DNA of 64,000 nucleotides from Arabidopsis thaliana (Eukaryota > Streptophyta > Magnoliopsida > Brassicales > Brassicaceae): NCBI RefSeq assembly GCF_000001735.4, contig NC_003071.7, positions 13,013,151 to 13,077,150 of the forward strand, read 5' to 3'. Below the pieces are notes generated by a model, which did no database searches, was not told the DNA's origin, and saw only the letters and a program-made list of their open reading frames with translations. The translations under genes and the position numbers were made by a program. Of the stretch, positions 36,359 through 48,515 are shown one piece after another; position 1 is the stretch's first letter; each line of letters starts with the position of its first letter.

Positions 36359-38623
36359 TCATATAGGAGCTGTGCAAGTTGTTCTGAAATGGCCAGCCTG
36401 ATTACACCGGCTACATCGAACAACCCGCTTTTGACGTCCACGGTCCTCTCCTTGACTTCTCCTCTTCTTTGGCCGTGGTGGTTGTCTTAAATCCCTAGGT
36501 GGTCTGATAACAATCTCTTCACCATCCTCACCACTTTCTCCGGCAGGTTCTGTTGTTTTCCACTCAGTTTTGTCTGGAACTGGATGTATGGTTTCTGCGT
36601 AAGTTCGCCGGTAATTTGCTACAGTGAAGTAACTCTCTGTGAACCTGTATACGTTCTGTCTACAAGCGAGGAGGGCTGCAACTGCGTGGCTACAAGGCAA
36701 ACCGTATAACTCCCATCCACGGCAGTAACACGTACGGCATCTAATATCCACTATCCATTTTCCTTCACTGGTCATGACCTCGAATTGTGCTTCGTTTGCT
36801 TTGTGAACTGGGTACAAACGACATTCTTCTATAGCCTCAAGGACATGTCTCTCAGCAGATGGAACTAGCATACCAGACCATTGCATGCTTGTTTCACGGC
36901 GTTCATTGAACAGAGTCATTAGTTGGCGACGAATACTCTCCAACATTTGGATTATAGGAAGACCTGACGCATCTTGAACCCAACTATTAAGTGACTCGGA
37001 AACATTTGCAGTCAGATGTCCAAACCTTGTTCCTTCAAAGCAGTATGTGGCCCATTGACTGTGCTGGATGTTACGAATCCACGAGGCAGCTTCTGGGGAT
37101 ATCTGGGCTATCTCTCCCATTTTTCCTTCAAATTCAAAGTCGGTCAGACATTTTGCTGCTTCCCAAACAAGGTTCACAAGAATGGAGTTGTTGAACTGAG
37201 TACGGACGCTTTCTGTGAGACAATGGACACACAAGCCATGAAACGCCGTTGGAAAATTAGTATCTACTCCATCGACAATGGATTGATCTCTACTAGATAA
37301 AATTGTCAGCTTTGGCATGTTTTCGGAATTAACTTCAAGCAGCTGACGCAATTCTGAGAGGAACCACTGCCAGCTACTATCATTTTCTTCACTAATAATA
37401 GCGAAAGCCAAAGGAAACACTGCACCTTCTCCATCAAACCCAGTGGCAAGCAGCAATGTCCCTACATATTTGCTCTTCAAAACAGTCCTGTCCAATCCAA
37501 TAAGAGGTCGACAAGCATTTAGAAAACCACAGATTGATGCTTGAAAAGAAATGAAGAATTGTTGGAAGCTCCCATCAACTGGGCTTCCATGAACCACAGC
37601 AACGCTCCCAGGATTTGTTCTCCTAATTTGATCACAATATCGAGGAAGAAGGCGATAATCTTCTTCATATGACCCGCGAACAGCAGCCATTATACGTTCT
37701 TTTCCCCTCCATGCTTGCTTGTATGTTAGTGTAATTCCATGAACTTGATGAATTTGCTCCAGTATCTCCTTGGGTTTGCAATGAGGATTTACTTTCAGCC
37801 TTTCTGTCACAGCATCAGCAACCCACTGAACTGAAGCTTGATGGTGACCAAGGTGTGAAATACCACCACATGTGTGACTCCCATGAATAGTCCTTATTGT
37901 AAAGGTTGGTAGACCAGGAAGCTTGGCACAGTGAATTCTCCAAGGGCAACCCTCACTATTGCACTTAGCAGTGAAGCGAGTTTTGTCAGATTTAACAGTC
38001 TGCATCTCAAAGCGTAAGGCAATTGCTGCATCTCTGAGTGCTCTCCTACACGCAAGGACATCAGAAAATTCCATACCAACGATCAAATTGTGCTCAGGAG
38101 CTGTTTGCAGAGACCGGCATTGAAGGATAGGAGGAGCCAACTCTAGCTGCTGAGAAAGGCTTATGTTCAGGCCAGGTAAGGGATCCCTATTCATGCAATG
38201 ACCCACCGCCAACTGTAAATTATCATTGAGATCCTGAGAAACTAATAAAGCAAGTTTATCATTCTCTGAAGTTCCCGAGTCATCATTATCAGGAAAGGAG
38301 AGGTCAAAAGTATGGTCATAGCTTTCATTTTGGTTTTCCTGAGAATCAACCTCATCTTTTCCTTCCACAAGTTGCTTTTCATGTATTTCTTCACTGTGAG
38401 TCCCTGAGTTTTGTAGAGCCAATGCATGTTCCTGGCCGTGGTTCCAAACCTCATTTTGCTCACGGGAAACACCTATCTGCAGGTTGGTCTCTTGTAATGG
38501 TTCCAAAGCAAAATTGTAATCATGACTAGTAAAAAGTTCATTGTTCTGTCGAGCTTCCATATATTGCTCCTGCCTAAACGAGATATCGTGGTTTCCCGAC
38601 ATAATCAGCTCGTTATTTGTCAT
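36359..38623 (-). CDS. MUG2: MUSTANG-family protein, domesticated Mutator-like transposase
   Basis: This is one uninterrupted coding exon of 754 residues. The N-terminal ~150 residues are acidic and Gln/Asn-rich. A MuDR-type WRKY-GCM1-like zinc region follows (KCNSEGCPWRIHCAK, HTCGG). The MULE transposase core starts near residue 360 (LIGLDRTVLKSKYVGTLLLA, DGEGAVFPLAFAI, SWQWFLSEL). A SWIM zinc finger has Cys632, Cys634, Cys644 and His646, and a CCHC knuckle has Cys737, Cys740, His745 and Cys750. There is no PB1 domain, which places it with the MUG1-4 group. MUSTANG genes are conserved in angiosperms, lack terminal inverted repeats and act in development and flowering. No such repeats flank this gene. 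It matches At2g30640. Confidence 0.93.
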   Translation of the reverse strand: MTNNELIMSGNHDISFRQEQYMEARQNNELFTSHDYNFALEPLQETNLQIGVSREQNEVWNHGQEHALALQNSGTHSEEIHEKQLVEGKDEVDSQENQNESYDHTFDLSFPDNDDSGTSENDKLALLVSQDLNDNLQLAVGHCMNRDPLPGLNISLSQQLELAPPILQCRSLQTAPEHNLIVGMEFSDVLACRRALRDAAIALRFEMQTVKSDKTRFTAKCNSEGCPWRIHCAKLPGLPTFTIRTIHGSHTCGGISHLGHHQASVQWVADAVTERLKVNPHCKPKEILEQIHQVHGITLTYKQAWRGKERIMAAVRGSYEEDYRLLPRYCDQIRRTNPGSVAVVHGSPVDGSFQQFFISFQASICGFLNACRPLIGLDRTVLKSKYVGTLLLATGFDGEGAVFPLAFAIISEENDSSWQWFLSELRQLLEVNSENMPKLTILSSRDQSIVDGVDTNFPTAFHGLCVHCLTESVRTQFNNSILVNLVWEAAKCLTDFEFEGKMGEIAQISPEAASWIRNIQHSQWATYCFEGTRFGHLTANVSESLNSWVQDASGLPIIQMLESIRRQLMTLFNERRETSMQWSGMLVPSAERHVLEAIEECRLYPVHKANEAQFEVMTSEGKWIVDIRCRTCYCRGWELYGLPCSHAVAALLACRQNVYRFTESYFTVANYRRTYAETIHPVPDKTEWKTTEPAGESGEDGEEIVIRPPRDLRQPPRPKKRRSQGEDRGRQKRVVRCSRCNQAGHFRTTCTAPI

Positions 38624-39240
38624 TTCATCACAGTAACAAAATATTGGCCAACAAAAACACTAATATCTCTTACAGATTCTAATTCAACCAGTAGTGTCTT
38701 TTATAGACCTGTAAAGAAGAAAACAAAGTATGAACACTAACATAAGACCTTGACAGAAAAGTGAGAACAAAAAACAAATAAAAGAGCTATAAGTTGTATA
38801 ACCATAAGCCCTCAAGATATAGCACAAAAGCAACTAACTTGGAAGCATTCTTCTATAAAAACTTATGCTCCAATCATTGTTTCTAACAAAAATCCAAACC
38901 AACACTAGTTAAGAGCAGAGATTAATGTTTTAGCCTAAGTTTTACAACTACCACCATCTCTGAAATTGAAAGCTCTCTGTTGGGGATTTAGCTAACGAAC
39001 AAAACACCCTTGAGCCACCAAAACCCAATTCGAAATTTCACAACTTGATCAAACAAACACAGATTAAAAACAGAGATCATGTACGAGAAAATTCAATGCT
39101 CGGAACAATTTCTAACCAAATTTGACAGGAAACAAACGAAGGAGATCGGAAATCGAAACTTACAGATCAAAAGGATATGAAGCGGAATCTTCAGAATCAC
39201 CAAACGCGAAAGGGATGAGGCAATTTCAAAGATAAGGAAT
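38624..39240 (-). other. MUG2 5' leader with probable UTR intron
   Basis: On the minus strand a GTAAGT donor at about 39163 and a TTTACAG acceptor at about 38708 bound an intron of some 450 bases in the leader. The first leader exon is at about 39240-39164. The whole block, plus the start of the divergent neighbour, is duplicated at 59732-60160. Confidence 0.55.
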
Positions 39241-39628
39241 TTGGCGGGTAAGCAAAGAGAAAGAGGTTGAAGAAGAAAATCTGGACAAAGGAGAAGGGCA
39301 AAGAAGGCCGACGTGATTTATTCTTGCTGGGACAAAAAGGGCACCTTCTTCTCTCCTCACAGTTTTAGGTTTTACGAGGGTATTATCGTCATTTCCAGAT
39401 TTACACAAGTCGTGTTTTTTTTTTTGGCTACACAAGTCGTATTATTGGACTTTTCCTTGCTAGTAAAATAGTAAGTTAGTAAAACTAACCAGATTCGAGA
39501 TAACTTGAGAAGTACTAAAACCCACATATAATCCTTGGAGGAAGAAGAAGAAACCTTAGATCTATAGATCCATTTGGCGAAGTGTTAAGAAAGAAAAAAA
39601 TCACTTAAGCAAATCCTAGATTTTAAAG

Positions 39629-40140
39629 ATGGTAGATGATCATGCTGATATTCCGAACAGTGAGATTGTGCCATCGTCTCATGCAAAGTGTTCATTGATC
39701 CTTCGTGTGGCCCATCACTTCCGTCGCACAATCTTCGGATTGCTTAACTATGTGAGTTGGTAACAAATATACATTGATATAGTGATAAAACTTTCCCATC
39801 TTCTAATCTCTTGAGTTGCTTATTGTTTCCATCAAAGTGTTCATGGTGCGCTTGAGGAGTCAAAAAGGATTAACCCCTTAGTACTTGATCGTGGTGTTCC
39901 ACAGTTTACGTTTTCCTGTTGGATCCAAAGTTCCTTAGTACTATTAACATATATAAATCATTCTCTTCTGTGTTTTTTTTCATTGTCCGTTTTATTTACT
40001 AAACCTCCTAATTTTTTTATTTTATTTTTATTTTTTTTATTTTTTTTTAGTTTGTGTAGAATGATGAAATAAATGAACAAGGAAAATTTCAGCCTACTAA
40101 TATACTTTATTTGCAAAGTTTTTGTCTAGACTAGGAAAAA
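39629..40140 (+). pseudogene. Callose-synthase N-terminal fragment, relic A
   Basis: A short frame from ATG 39629 reads an NSEIVPSSHAKCSLILRVAH-like stretch. This resembles the EVVPSSL...APILRVANE start of plant callose synthases, and it runs into a GTGAGT donor at 39752. After an AT-rich gap, 40060-40130 retains the second block, equivalent to NDE...FQPTNILYLQSF, but with a stop and frame damage. The same blocks are better preserved at 60505-60940. The catalytic part of callose synthase is wholly absent. I read this as a dead partial duplicate sharing its upstream region with MUG2. Confidence 0.65.
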
Positions 40141-40626
40141 CAAAAGGTAGAAAGTCTTGGCTCAGACCACTTTGGTAGTGTCCAGCATGGCTACTTGGCT
40201 AGCAACAATGAAAGAAGCAAAGCTTTGGAGGCTAGCGTTGGCGCAATGCAAAAGGAGCTCCAACAGATGAACGATGGACAAGCTAAAGCACTAGCTCCAT
40301 CTCAATTAAACTATGGACAAGAACAAAAACACACGATTTGTTTAGACATATTTCTCCGGCTTTCATTTTATTTTCTTTAAATAGGGATTTTGAAATCACA
40401 AGTTCCTACATACATTGAAGCATAGTGCATAAAGGAAAACCATGGAAACGTGAGATACTGTGATCCTTGAAAGGATGAAACAGAGCACGAAGATTCTTAT
40501 TTATTTGCTGCAACAAAAGAAAGTAATAGAAGAACTTTTTTTTTATATATACTGGGGTTGTGTCTCTTTCCTCGGTTTGGTCGCCGGTTTGATGTCTAAC
40601 CAATTGTTGTCTAACCTTTCTCCACT
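40141..40626. other. Spacer before the first hydrolase-like gene
   Basis: A short GC-richer frame at about 40195-40380 (no ATG start; ALEASVGAMQKELQQM) could be a retroelement gag scrap, but this is weak. From about 40340 the sequence matches 45095 onward, the left edge of the hydrolase gene duplication. Confidence 0.4.
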
Positions 40627-43165
40627 TCAAAGCTTTGCTGCGATTGCTAAAGCAGGCAAGTTGTTCCTTGGCGGAAACTTAAGATCCTCCCATCCCTCCT
40701 CATCCTCCACTCTCTCAAAGTACTGATCTACCATGCTATCCGTCACGTCCTCGAGTCGCCTTGGCTGCCACTATAAATTTCAGCAATACAACATTATATC
40801 AACAATATGACATAGCAAAAATAATAAATGGAAAGTTTTGTTAAACCTTTGGATTCCTATCTTTGTCTATCAATACTGCTCTGCACCCCTACATAAGTAA
40901 GACACGTTCTTGTAATTATGGTCTACAAAGGACAGTTTCAGGATGTAGATACAATCGGAAAAGCTGACAAAACCTCCACAAAGTCTTTGCTTATGTCTCC
41001 CTTCATCACATGACACACCATTCTATACTCACGGATAAGACACTGCCCCACCCCTTGCAATCTTCCTTCTCTTATCTGAATTTCATACACATTGTTAGCT
41101 TTCTGCAATTATTACATGTGACAGATTTTGGGAACTAACCGATCTTAGCGAGATTTTAAGGCATGATGGTGAAGCCTTCTCCAATGCTTGAATGGTAGCT
41201 AAGAGCCAATCGTTTGGTTTTTGTGTGACCTCTCTCTCCTAATCAACACATGATGGTAGAGCGCAATATCAAAGGTAACTCAGTGAACTCATGATTCATG
41301 ATCGGAACTCACAAGTCAACATATGCTGTATATTAATGAAAAACTTACAAGTGCAGAGAAAATTTCCTCCACTGTTCTTTTCGAGAAGCACCTATCAATA
41401 ACATCTAACCTGCGTTAGGGAGAAAATTCAAGATCCTGTCAAGAGCAGTTGAAAGATGAGGCCAATACATGATCATGATCAATAAACAATACGGAGAAAA
41501 TGTTTTTACAATTGACTTAGAATGCTTGCGATGTTGGCATGGAAAATATATATTCGGCAAAATTATACACACTTGCCTGTGGTAAGAACTATGCTGGTTC
41601 AGGTGCGGATACTCAGCGTATGCATCGAGAATTGTTGAGATAAAGGTTTGATTACTTGAACCAACTTTGTAAAGCTCTGCTTCTAATGCAGTCAAACTCT
41701 GTGATAAATAAGTAAAATTACCAATAAAGATCCTGGACGAGCTTTAACTAAAATTAATCTTTTTAAATGAACACTAAAATCTAAAACCGTACATTATATC
41801 ATATCAACTTTTGTTTTTTTTGTCTTTTTATCTTATGGAATTTTGTTAAATTTACAATTATCTATTTTAGGAACCAAGAATTTTATTATTTTATAGTGTA
41901 CTAAATTATCGAATATTAATTTATAAAAGTTTTATTGTATAAGAAATATTACAAGAGTTTAATATTTTTTATATTGCGGTAATCTCTAAGGAGAATACTA
42001 AAGATGTGAGCAAAGGAAGTTCATACTATTGAAGGCACAAAATGAGTTGCAAGACCACATGCAAGCATTTCGGCGCCATCTAACCTAGCTCCTGTAAGGC
42101 CAACATACTCTCCTGAAAGAAGACAAGAAAGGTTGAGAAAACTAGAAATATTTTGCGCATGCAGAAACAAAGTTAATATTGTTACCAAAAAATCCAGGGA
42201 GTCTTGACAAGAAGTAAGAGGCCCCTACATCTGGAAAGAGCCCTAGAGCTGTCTCAGGCATTGCGAAAACCTTGAAGAAACTCAAAAGATATGGGATGAT
42301 ATATATAAGCATATTTCATAGTGATGTCTATATGTCATCCATGGACATGTATAAGAAAAGAATACCGTGTTCTCAGTTGCAATACGAAATCGACCATTGG
42401 TAGAGAGACCAGCTCCACCTCCCATGACAATACCATTCAAAATTGAAACCTATGATTATATTTAAAAAAAAAAGAAAAGAATTAATGAGGTATTAAACAC
42501 TTTGAGTAAATCACTAAAGGGACAGTCTGTATGATGAGACCGGAGACCTGAGGTTTTCTATACGTGGACAAAACATAGTTGAGCGTGTATCCAACTTTGA
42601 AGTAATGGGCACCGCGTATCAGTTTGCCTAATCCACGAAAATATAGAAAGACTGTGTAGTAGCTGAAAGTAAACAAAAAGGAAAAGAAAGATGGTCATGG
42701 GAGGGTTATATATTGAGTTACCTTGTAGGATATCACGAACAATAGGTGGAATGTCCCCACCAGCAGAAAAGGCTCTTCCCTGACCCTGTGGAGATGTTAT
42801 TAAGTGTGTGTAAACAGAGGAGATAATAAGGATATAGTGATTACCTTTAGGACGACAAGTTTCACACTAGGGTCTTCTTCATATGCAAGGAACAGTTGCA
42901 ACAACCGAGAGACCTAGAGAAGATTGATTCAAACCAATATATATGTAACTAGGGCACGTACGAAATGGAGGAAGAATAAGCAAGGGAACGATTCAATACC
43001 ATGTGGAAGGACAGAGCATTAAGCTGCTTGGGTCTGTTAAATGTCAAGATTCTAACGCTCGATTTCTCTTCCACCAAAACCTGTGATCGAACTAAATTAG
43101 AGAAGAAGTGACCGTTTAAGATTTGGAGAAAAGAAGAGAAAACAAACCTGAGAGTGAGATGCCAT
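40627..43165 (-). CDS. 3-hydroxyisobutyryl-CoA hydrolase-like protein (CHY1 family), copy A
   Basis: Fourteen exons (43165-43148, 43080-43000, 42913-42845, 42785-42722, 42627-42548, 42449-42366, 42270-42186, 42112-42027, 41698-41577, 41409-41349, 41238-41140, 41075-40974, 40888-40847, 40770-40627) give 378 residues in consistent phase. It belongs to the crotonase superfamily: AFSAGGDI (oxyanion region, Asp67) and [18 protein letters not shown], with Glu138 and Asp146 at the hydrolase catalytic positions. The C-terminus AKL is a peroxisomal PTS1. CHY1 acts in valine catabolism and peroxisomal metabolism; the substrate of this paralog is inferred. The intron after exon 9 uses a GC donor (CAG|GCAAGT). 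It corresponds to At2g30650 and is the tandem paralog of the gene at 45350. Confidence 0.92.
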
Positions 43166-45349
43166 CTTCTTCTTCTCCTTTTTTTTTTCTTACAGTTTTC
43201 CTTCGCCTTTGTATCCTCCCGGACATGCATATATATATAGGAAAATATTTTGGTTTTTTTTTTTTTGTGTAGCTAAAATAAAGTTTAAAAGTTCTTATTT
43301 ATTTTGTTGTTGATTTATATAAATCTCATTTTTATGTAAACAAATGAATGAAAATTTTAATACTTATTATGAAAACACAAGTATGAAAATCTGAGTGTCT
43401 CACACTCATCCACTAGCATTAAAGCTTACATAAGAAACTGCTAAAGCACACATAACTTAATAAAAGTCCAAAAATCCATGTAAATAGGGTTTCGTAATAA
43501 GTAGATTAATAGATATGTATGTAATGAACCATCAATAGAGTAACATGAAGAATTGTCACTTTGTGCAACTCTCTTGTTTCATCGTTTCATAATTCATTCA
43601 ATGAAAAAGTATATCATAGTTTGGTATTTCTTCAAATCATTTTTTCACTAAATAAAGCTTTAATGAACTTTAATCTATCTCATTGAGCTCTCTAAAAGTA
43701 AGAATCTAATTTTGCTACTTATATCAAATCACATTCCACAATCTACCCGTTTTTATAGGGGTTGAAACTTGTCAGCTCATACATGTCCTAAAAGAGAGCG
43801 TTGGTTTAATTTCACATTCCTATTCTTGCATCAATAAGATATGACAACATTGACAGTACTACATGTGCCTAACCTTTCTAACTTTCGTCGTGATCGATTT
43901 TCCTTTGTTTTCTAAAACAAATAGTTTTTTATTTTCTCTTAGTTTAGTATTTATTTTATCTTATAGTCGACCCATCTTTTCACTTGCACATTTTCAATCA
44001 AACAAAAATTACGTCGTACGTGAATAAATTGTCTTTATAACTCATATTTCCCTTTTTTCCATTCATCTTCCTTTTTTGTCCGTTGGATTGATGCGTGACA
44101 CTGAGAAATAGAAAGGTGGTTTCGCTATTATGGTTCTTTTAACATTGACTTTTGCTAGTATGGTTGAAAAAGATAGATTCTTATTTGGTATATTATATGT
44201 GACTTTATTTTGGTTTGTTGTAAGAAATCATTATTTATGACTTTTGTTTTCTGTCAAGTGGTTGTAAATCTTAATTATACTTTGTTTGTTTCGGTCAAGA
44301 ATATATATTTATTAAAAATGAGTGTCGTAGAATACTGAAAAATAAAAGGAAACGAGTCAGAAAACCAGACCAATCGGTCTTGGAGAAGACTAATCGATCC
44401 GACTGAGTTTATGCCATCCGTCAGCTATCCGATCCATCGGTCCACCAGTCTCTGCTCCTAGTTTCAGCTTTGATCCCTGCTTTTGATCCAAACACGTTCG
44501 AAACCACCCAATCCTATACCTAAAACATGTACAAGATTCAAAACACAATAAAAAAGACACAAAAGATAGACTTTAACACGACAAATGAACCAAAACGACT
44601 GCTAAACATAGGACAAAAGACACCAAAAACACAATATATTAGAAGGCTCGAGCTAGTATAAAATAAGAGGAATGTCATCGAGGATAATCTTCTTCGCACA
44701 CAAAAAACCTAGCTAGCAAGTTACATTTGTACTATATAATTTAATTTCTGTGTATTAATACAGTTCATCATAAATACCAACTTTTTCATTTCTTTGTTTC
44801 CTTTTGTTTTCGGTCTACAATTCTTCTCTTTGGTTTTATCAAGAAAGACTAATTCCAATTTATACTTATATTCACACCATAATTGGAACCGAATCTTGCA
44901 TCCATAATGTGTGTTCCTCTTAATACCACAAATCGCGACCGGATAAAAATAAAAATCTGTGATGAATGAGTGGTTTGGATACCATAAAGTGGTTTAGATC
45001 AAAAATGTAATGAAGGCTCTAATATCACATAATGGAACCTCCAATCAAAGCATGTGCAATTACAATATATAACACAATATTTCCGTAGGAAAAAATTTCA
45101 GCCTTGATTTTGTTTTCTTTTATTTTCAATAAAAAACTTGGAACCATAAGTTCCTACATACACGAAAGTAATTACATAAAGGGAAAGTAGTGGAAATATG
45201 AGATATTAAACTCCTTGAAAGGAGTAAAAGAAGCATGTGTATTCTTATTTTCTACAACAACAAAAAAAAAAAGAAAAAGAAGAATGGTTCCGACACAGAA
45301 TCTTGGTTAGGTCATTGGTTTAATGTCTGACCAATCACATTTTTCTACT
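43166..45349. other. Spacer between the tandem hydrolase-like genes
   Basis: A TATA-like run at 43229-43240 (minus strand) lies about 70 bases before copy A. A GC-richer island at about 44330-44640, with repeated atcggtc and gatcc-type words, looks foreign to its AT-rich surroundings but matches nothing I can name. From about 45095 the sequence is the duplicated 3' flank of copy B. Confidence 0.45.
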
Positions 45350-48300
45350 TCACAACTTTGCTGCAATTCTTAAAGCATGCAAGTTGTTCCTTGGTGAAAG
45401 CTTAAGATCCTCCCATCGCTCCTCTTCTTCCACTCTCTCAAAGAACTGATCTACCATGCTATCCTTCATGTCCTCCAATCGCCTTGGCTCCCACTATAAT
45501 TCCAACAATACAACATATATAATTTCAACAATATGACATAACAACAAATACTAAATGGAGAGATTTGTTAAACCTTTGGATTCCTATCTTTGTCTATCAA
45601 TATGGCTCTGCACCCCTGCATAAGTAAAACATGATTTTTTAATTATTGTCTTGTCTACAAAGTAAAATTTCAGGTTGAAGATACAATCAGAAAAGCTGTC
45701 AAAACCTCCACCAAGTCTTTGCTTAAATCTCCCTTCATCACATGACACACCATTCTATACTCGCGGGTAAGACAGTGTCCTACCCCTTGCAATCTTCCTT
45801 CTCTTATCTGAAATTTATACACATAGTCAGCTCTGTCCCATTATTGCATATGACACATTTTGGGAACTAACCGATCTAAGAGATATTTTAAGGCTTGAGG
45901 GTGAAGACTTCTTCAAAGCTCGAATCGTAGTTAAGCTCCAATCATCTAGTTCTTGAGTGGTCTCTCTCTCCTAACCAACACAGAGTGCAATGTCAAAGGT
46001 AAACTCAACCAACTTAGGAACGGAAGTCGACATATCCTATATATTAATGAAAAACTTACAAGTGCAGATATAATTTCTTCCATTGTTCTCTTCGAGAAGC
46101 ACCTATCGATAACATCTAACCTGAGTAAAGTAAACAAATTTTGCATTATAGATCTAGTTATACATGGATTCTGTAAAGAGCGATTGAAAGCTGACACCAA
46201 TACAAGGTTGATATTTATAAAACATGCAACGTATTGATCATGACCAATAACAGAATAAAAAGTTTTTTTGCACATGATCCCTAAAAAGCTTGCGATGTTG
46301 GCATGACAAAAGATATTTGGCAAAATCATATGCACTTGCCTGTGGTAAGCACTCTTCTGTTTAAGGTGCGGATGCTGAGTGTATGCATCAAGAATTGTTG
46401 AGACAAAGCTTGGATCACTTGACCCAACTTTGCAAAGATCTGTTTCTAGAGCTGTCAACCTCTGTGAAAATTAAAGGAGTAAAGTTACTATGTAAGCAAA
46501 TAGTGCTTAACCAATAGTAGCTAAAAAGAAAATCTGAAGTGTAAAAGTCTTTCCAAAATGTCGAAGGAAATAGAGACACTAAGAAAATTTACAGATGGCA
46601 AGTTGGGTTATTGACACTTATACGTGATATATAACACTTAAGACAAACCATCAAGTCAGAAAAAAAATAAGCACCATGAAATAAGACTTTTCCAAAAACA
46701 AATAACATTTTAATACACGAGATCATAATTTCAAACAGTTTTTGGCAAAAAAAAAAATGCCATTCAAGAGGATAGATTTGTTACATAGCATTCCTGTGTC
46801 CAAGGTGCGAGTTCAACTAACAACAAACAAAAAGTTTTGCATCGGCAGCTTTAGTAGTCCATTATTGCCAAAGAAATACAAAAACCATGACATTCTCGTT
46901 TTTACTATATTGTCAAGATGTTATAAATGGTGTGATCCGTGCCTCCTCTAATAGGAGAGAGGGCAAATGCCCAAAGTCACATTTAAAAACAAAAGAACTA
47001 GAGGCCACAATATAAAATTATATATGCTTATCTATTTTAATTAGTTTGATATAATTATTTTTTCTAGTCAAATTTTGCTAGATTATATGAATGGAATTGA
47101 TTTTTTTTATAATTTGAAACATGCATCTTGATAGTATATATTATTATAGTATATAGTAAGGTAAAAATAAAATATTAAAAACAAAGAATTACTAAACCAA
47201 GAGACTTGATTACATGCACTAAATAAACTTTTTTTTTTTAATTTCCCTAAAACCTCTATAAACCCTGGCATGACACTACGTTAACGTTTTAAGTAACAAA
47301 TAGATTGTGTTTTACTTTTCATTATCATAATTTTGTTTCGAGACAATAGTATGATTACTTTTTTCCAAACAAATTACAAGAGCCCCGTACATGGCGGCAG
47401 TGGGGAATACTAAGACGTAAGCAAAGGAAGTTCATACCGTTGAAGGAACAAAATGAGTTGCAAGACCACACGCAAGCAATTCAGCGCCATCTAACCTAGC
47501 TCCTGTAAGGCCAACATACTCTCCTGGGATGAAGAAGAAGACATGAAGGATGAGATAACGAGATTGGCTCGAACTTTTGTGGACATGCAAAAACAAATGA
47601 CTTAATGTTGTTACCAAAAAATCCAGGGAGCCGTGACAGGAAATAGGAGGCGCCTACATCTGGAAAGAGCCCCAGAGATGTCTCCGGCATGGCAAAAACC
47701 TTGGAGAAACTCAAGATATGGAAGTGACATGAGCATACTTCAGAGAGATCTTTATATTAGTCATCCATACATGGACATGTTTTAAAAAAAGAATAAGTAC
47801 CGTGTTCTCAGTTGCAATGCGAAATCGACCATGGATGGAGACACCAGCACCGGCTCCCATGACAATACCATTCAAAATTGAAACCTATAATTTGAAAAAA
47901 AAACATTAATAAGCTTATACACTTTAAGTATATTCTAAAAGCACAGTATGTGTTCTGAGACCTGAGGTTTGCTATACGTGGCCATAACATAATTGAGCGT
48001 GTATTGATCTCTGAAGAAATCGGCACCAAGTCTCCATTTACCTAGTCCACATAAAATAGATAAAGAGTGTGTAAAAGCAGAAAATAAGCAAAAAGGAAAA
48101 AAAAAAGATGGTCATGGAAGGGTGATATATTGATATACCTTGTACCATGTTTTGAACAACAGGTGGAACGTCGCCACCGGCACAAAAGGCTCTTCCTTGA
48201 CCCTTTAGGATGACAAGTTTAACACTAGGGTCTTCCTCATATGCACGGAATAGTTGCAGCAACCGAGAGATCTAGAGAAGATTGATTCAAGCCATTATAT

Positions 48301-48515
48301 AACTAGTGCACCAAAGGCCGGAAGAAATTGACAACAAAGGAAAGATTCAATACCATGTTGAAGCACAGAGCATTAAGCTGCTTGGGTCGGTTTAATGTCA
48401 AAATTCTAACACTTGATTTCTCTTCCACCAAAACCTGTGATCAATATTGATTAGAGAGAGAAGAACTGATCGTCCTAGTAAAGAGGAGAAAACAAACCTG
48501 AGATTGAGATGCCAT
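45350..48515 (-). CDS. 3-hydroxyisobutyryl-CoA hydrolase-like protein (CHY1 family), copy B
   Basis: Thirteen exons (48515-48498, 48434-48354, 48271-48139, 48041-47962, 47884-47801, 47699-47615, 47523-47438, 46461-46340, 46120-46060, 45970-45872, 45807-45706, 45615-45574, 45493-45350) give 378 residues, exactly the length of copy A. The AFCAGGDV oxyanion region, [13 protein letters not shown] catalytic segment and C-terminal AKL peroxisomal signal are intact. The third exon is the precise fusion of exons 3 and 4 of copy A, so one intron differs between the paralogs. The intron after AYHR uses a GC donor, as in copy A. The intron before it is long (46462-47437). The promoters of A and B have diverged. 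It corresponds to At2g30660. Confidence 0.92.

Noticed and set aside
36359..38623. MUG2 as an active Mutator element
   Set aside because: No terminal inverted repeats or target duplications flank it, its leader has an intron, and MUSTANG genes are known to be domesticated.
46742..46951. 69-residue frame inside the long intron of hydrolase-like copy B
   Set aside because: It is AT-rich, has no homology I recognise and lies in an intron on the other strand.
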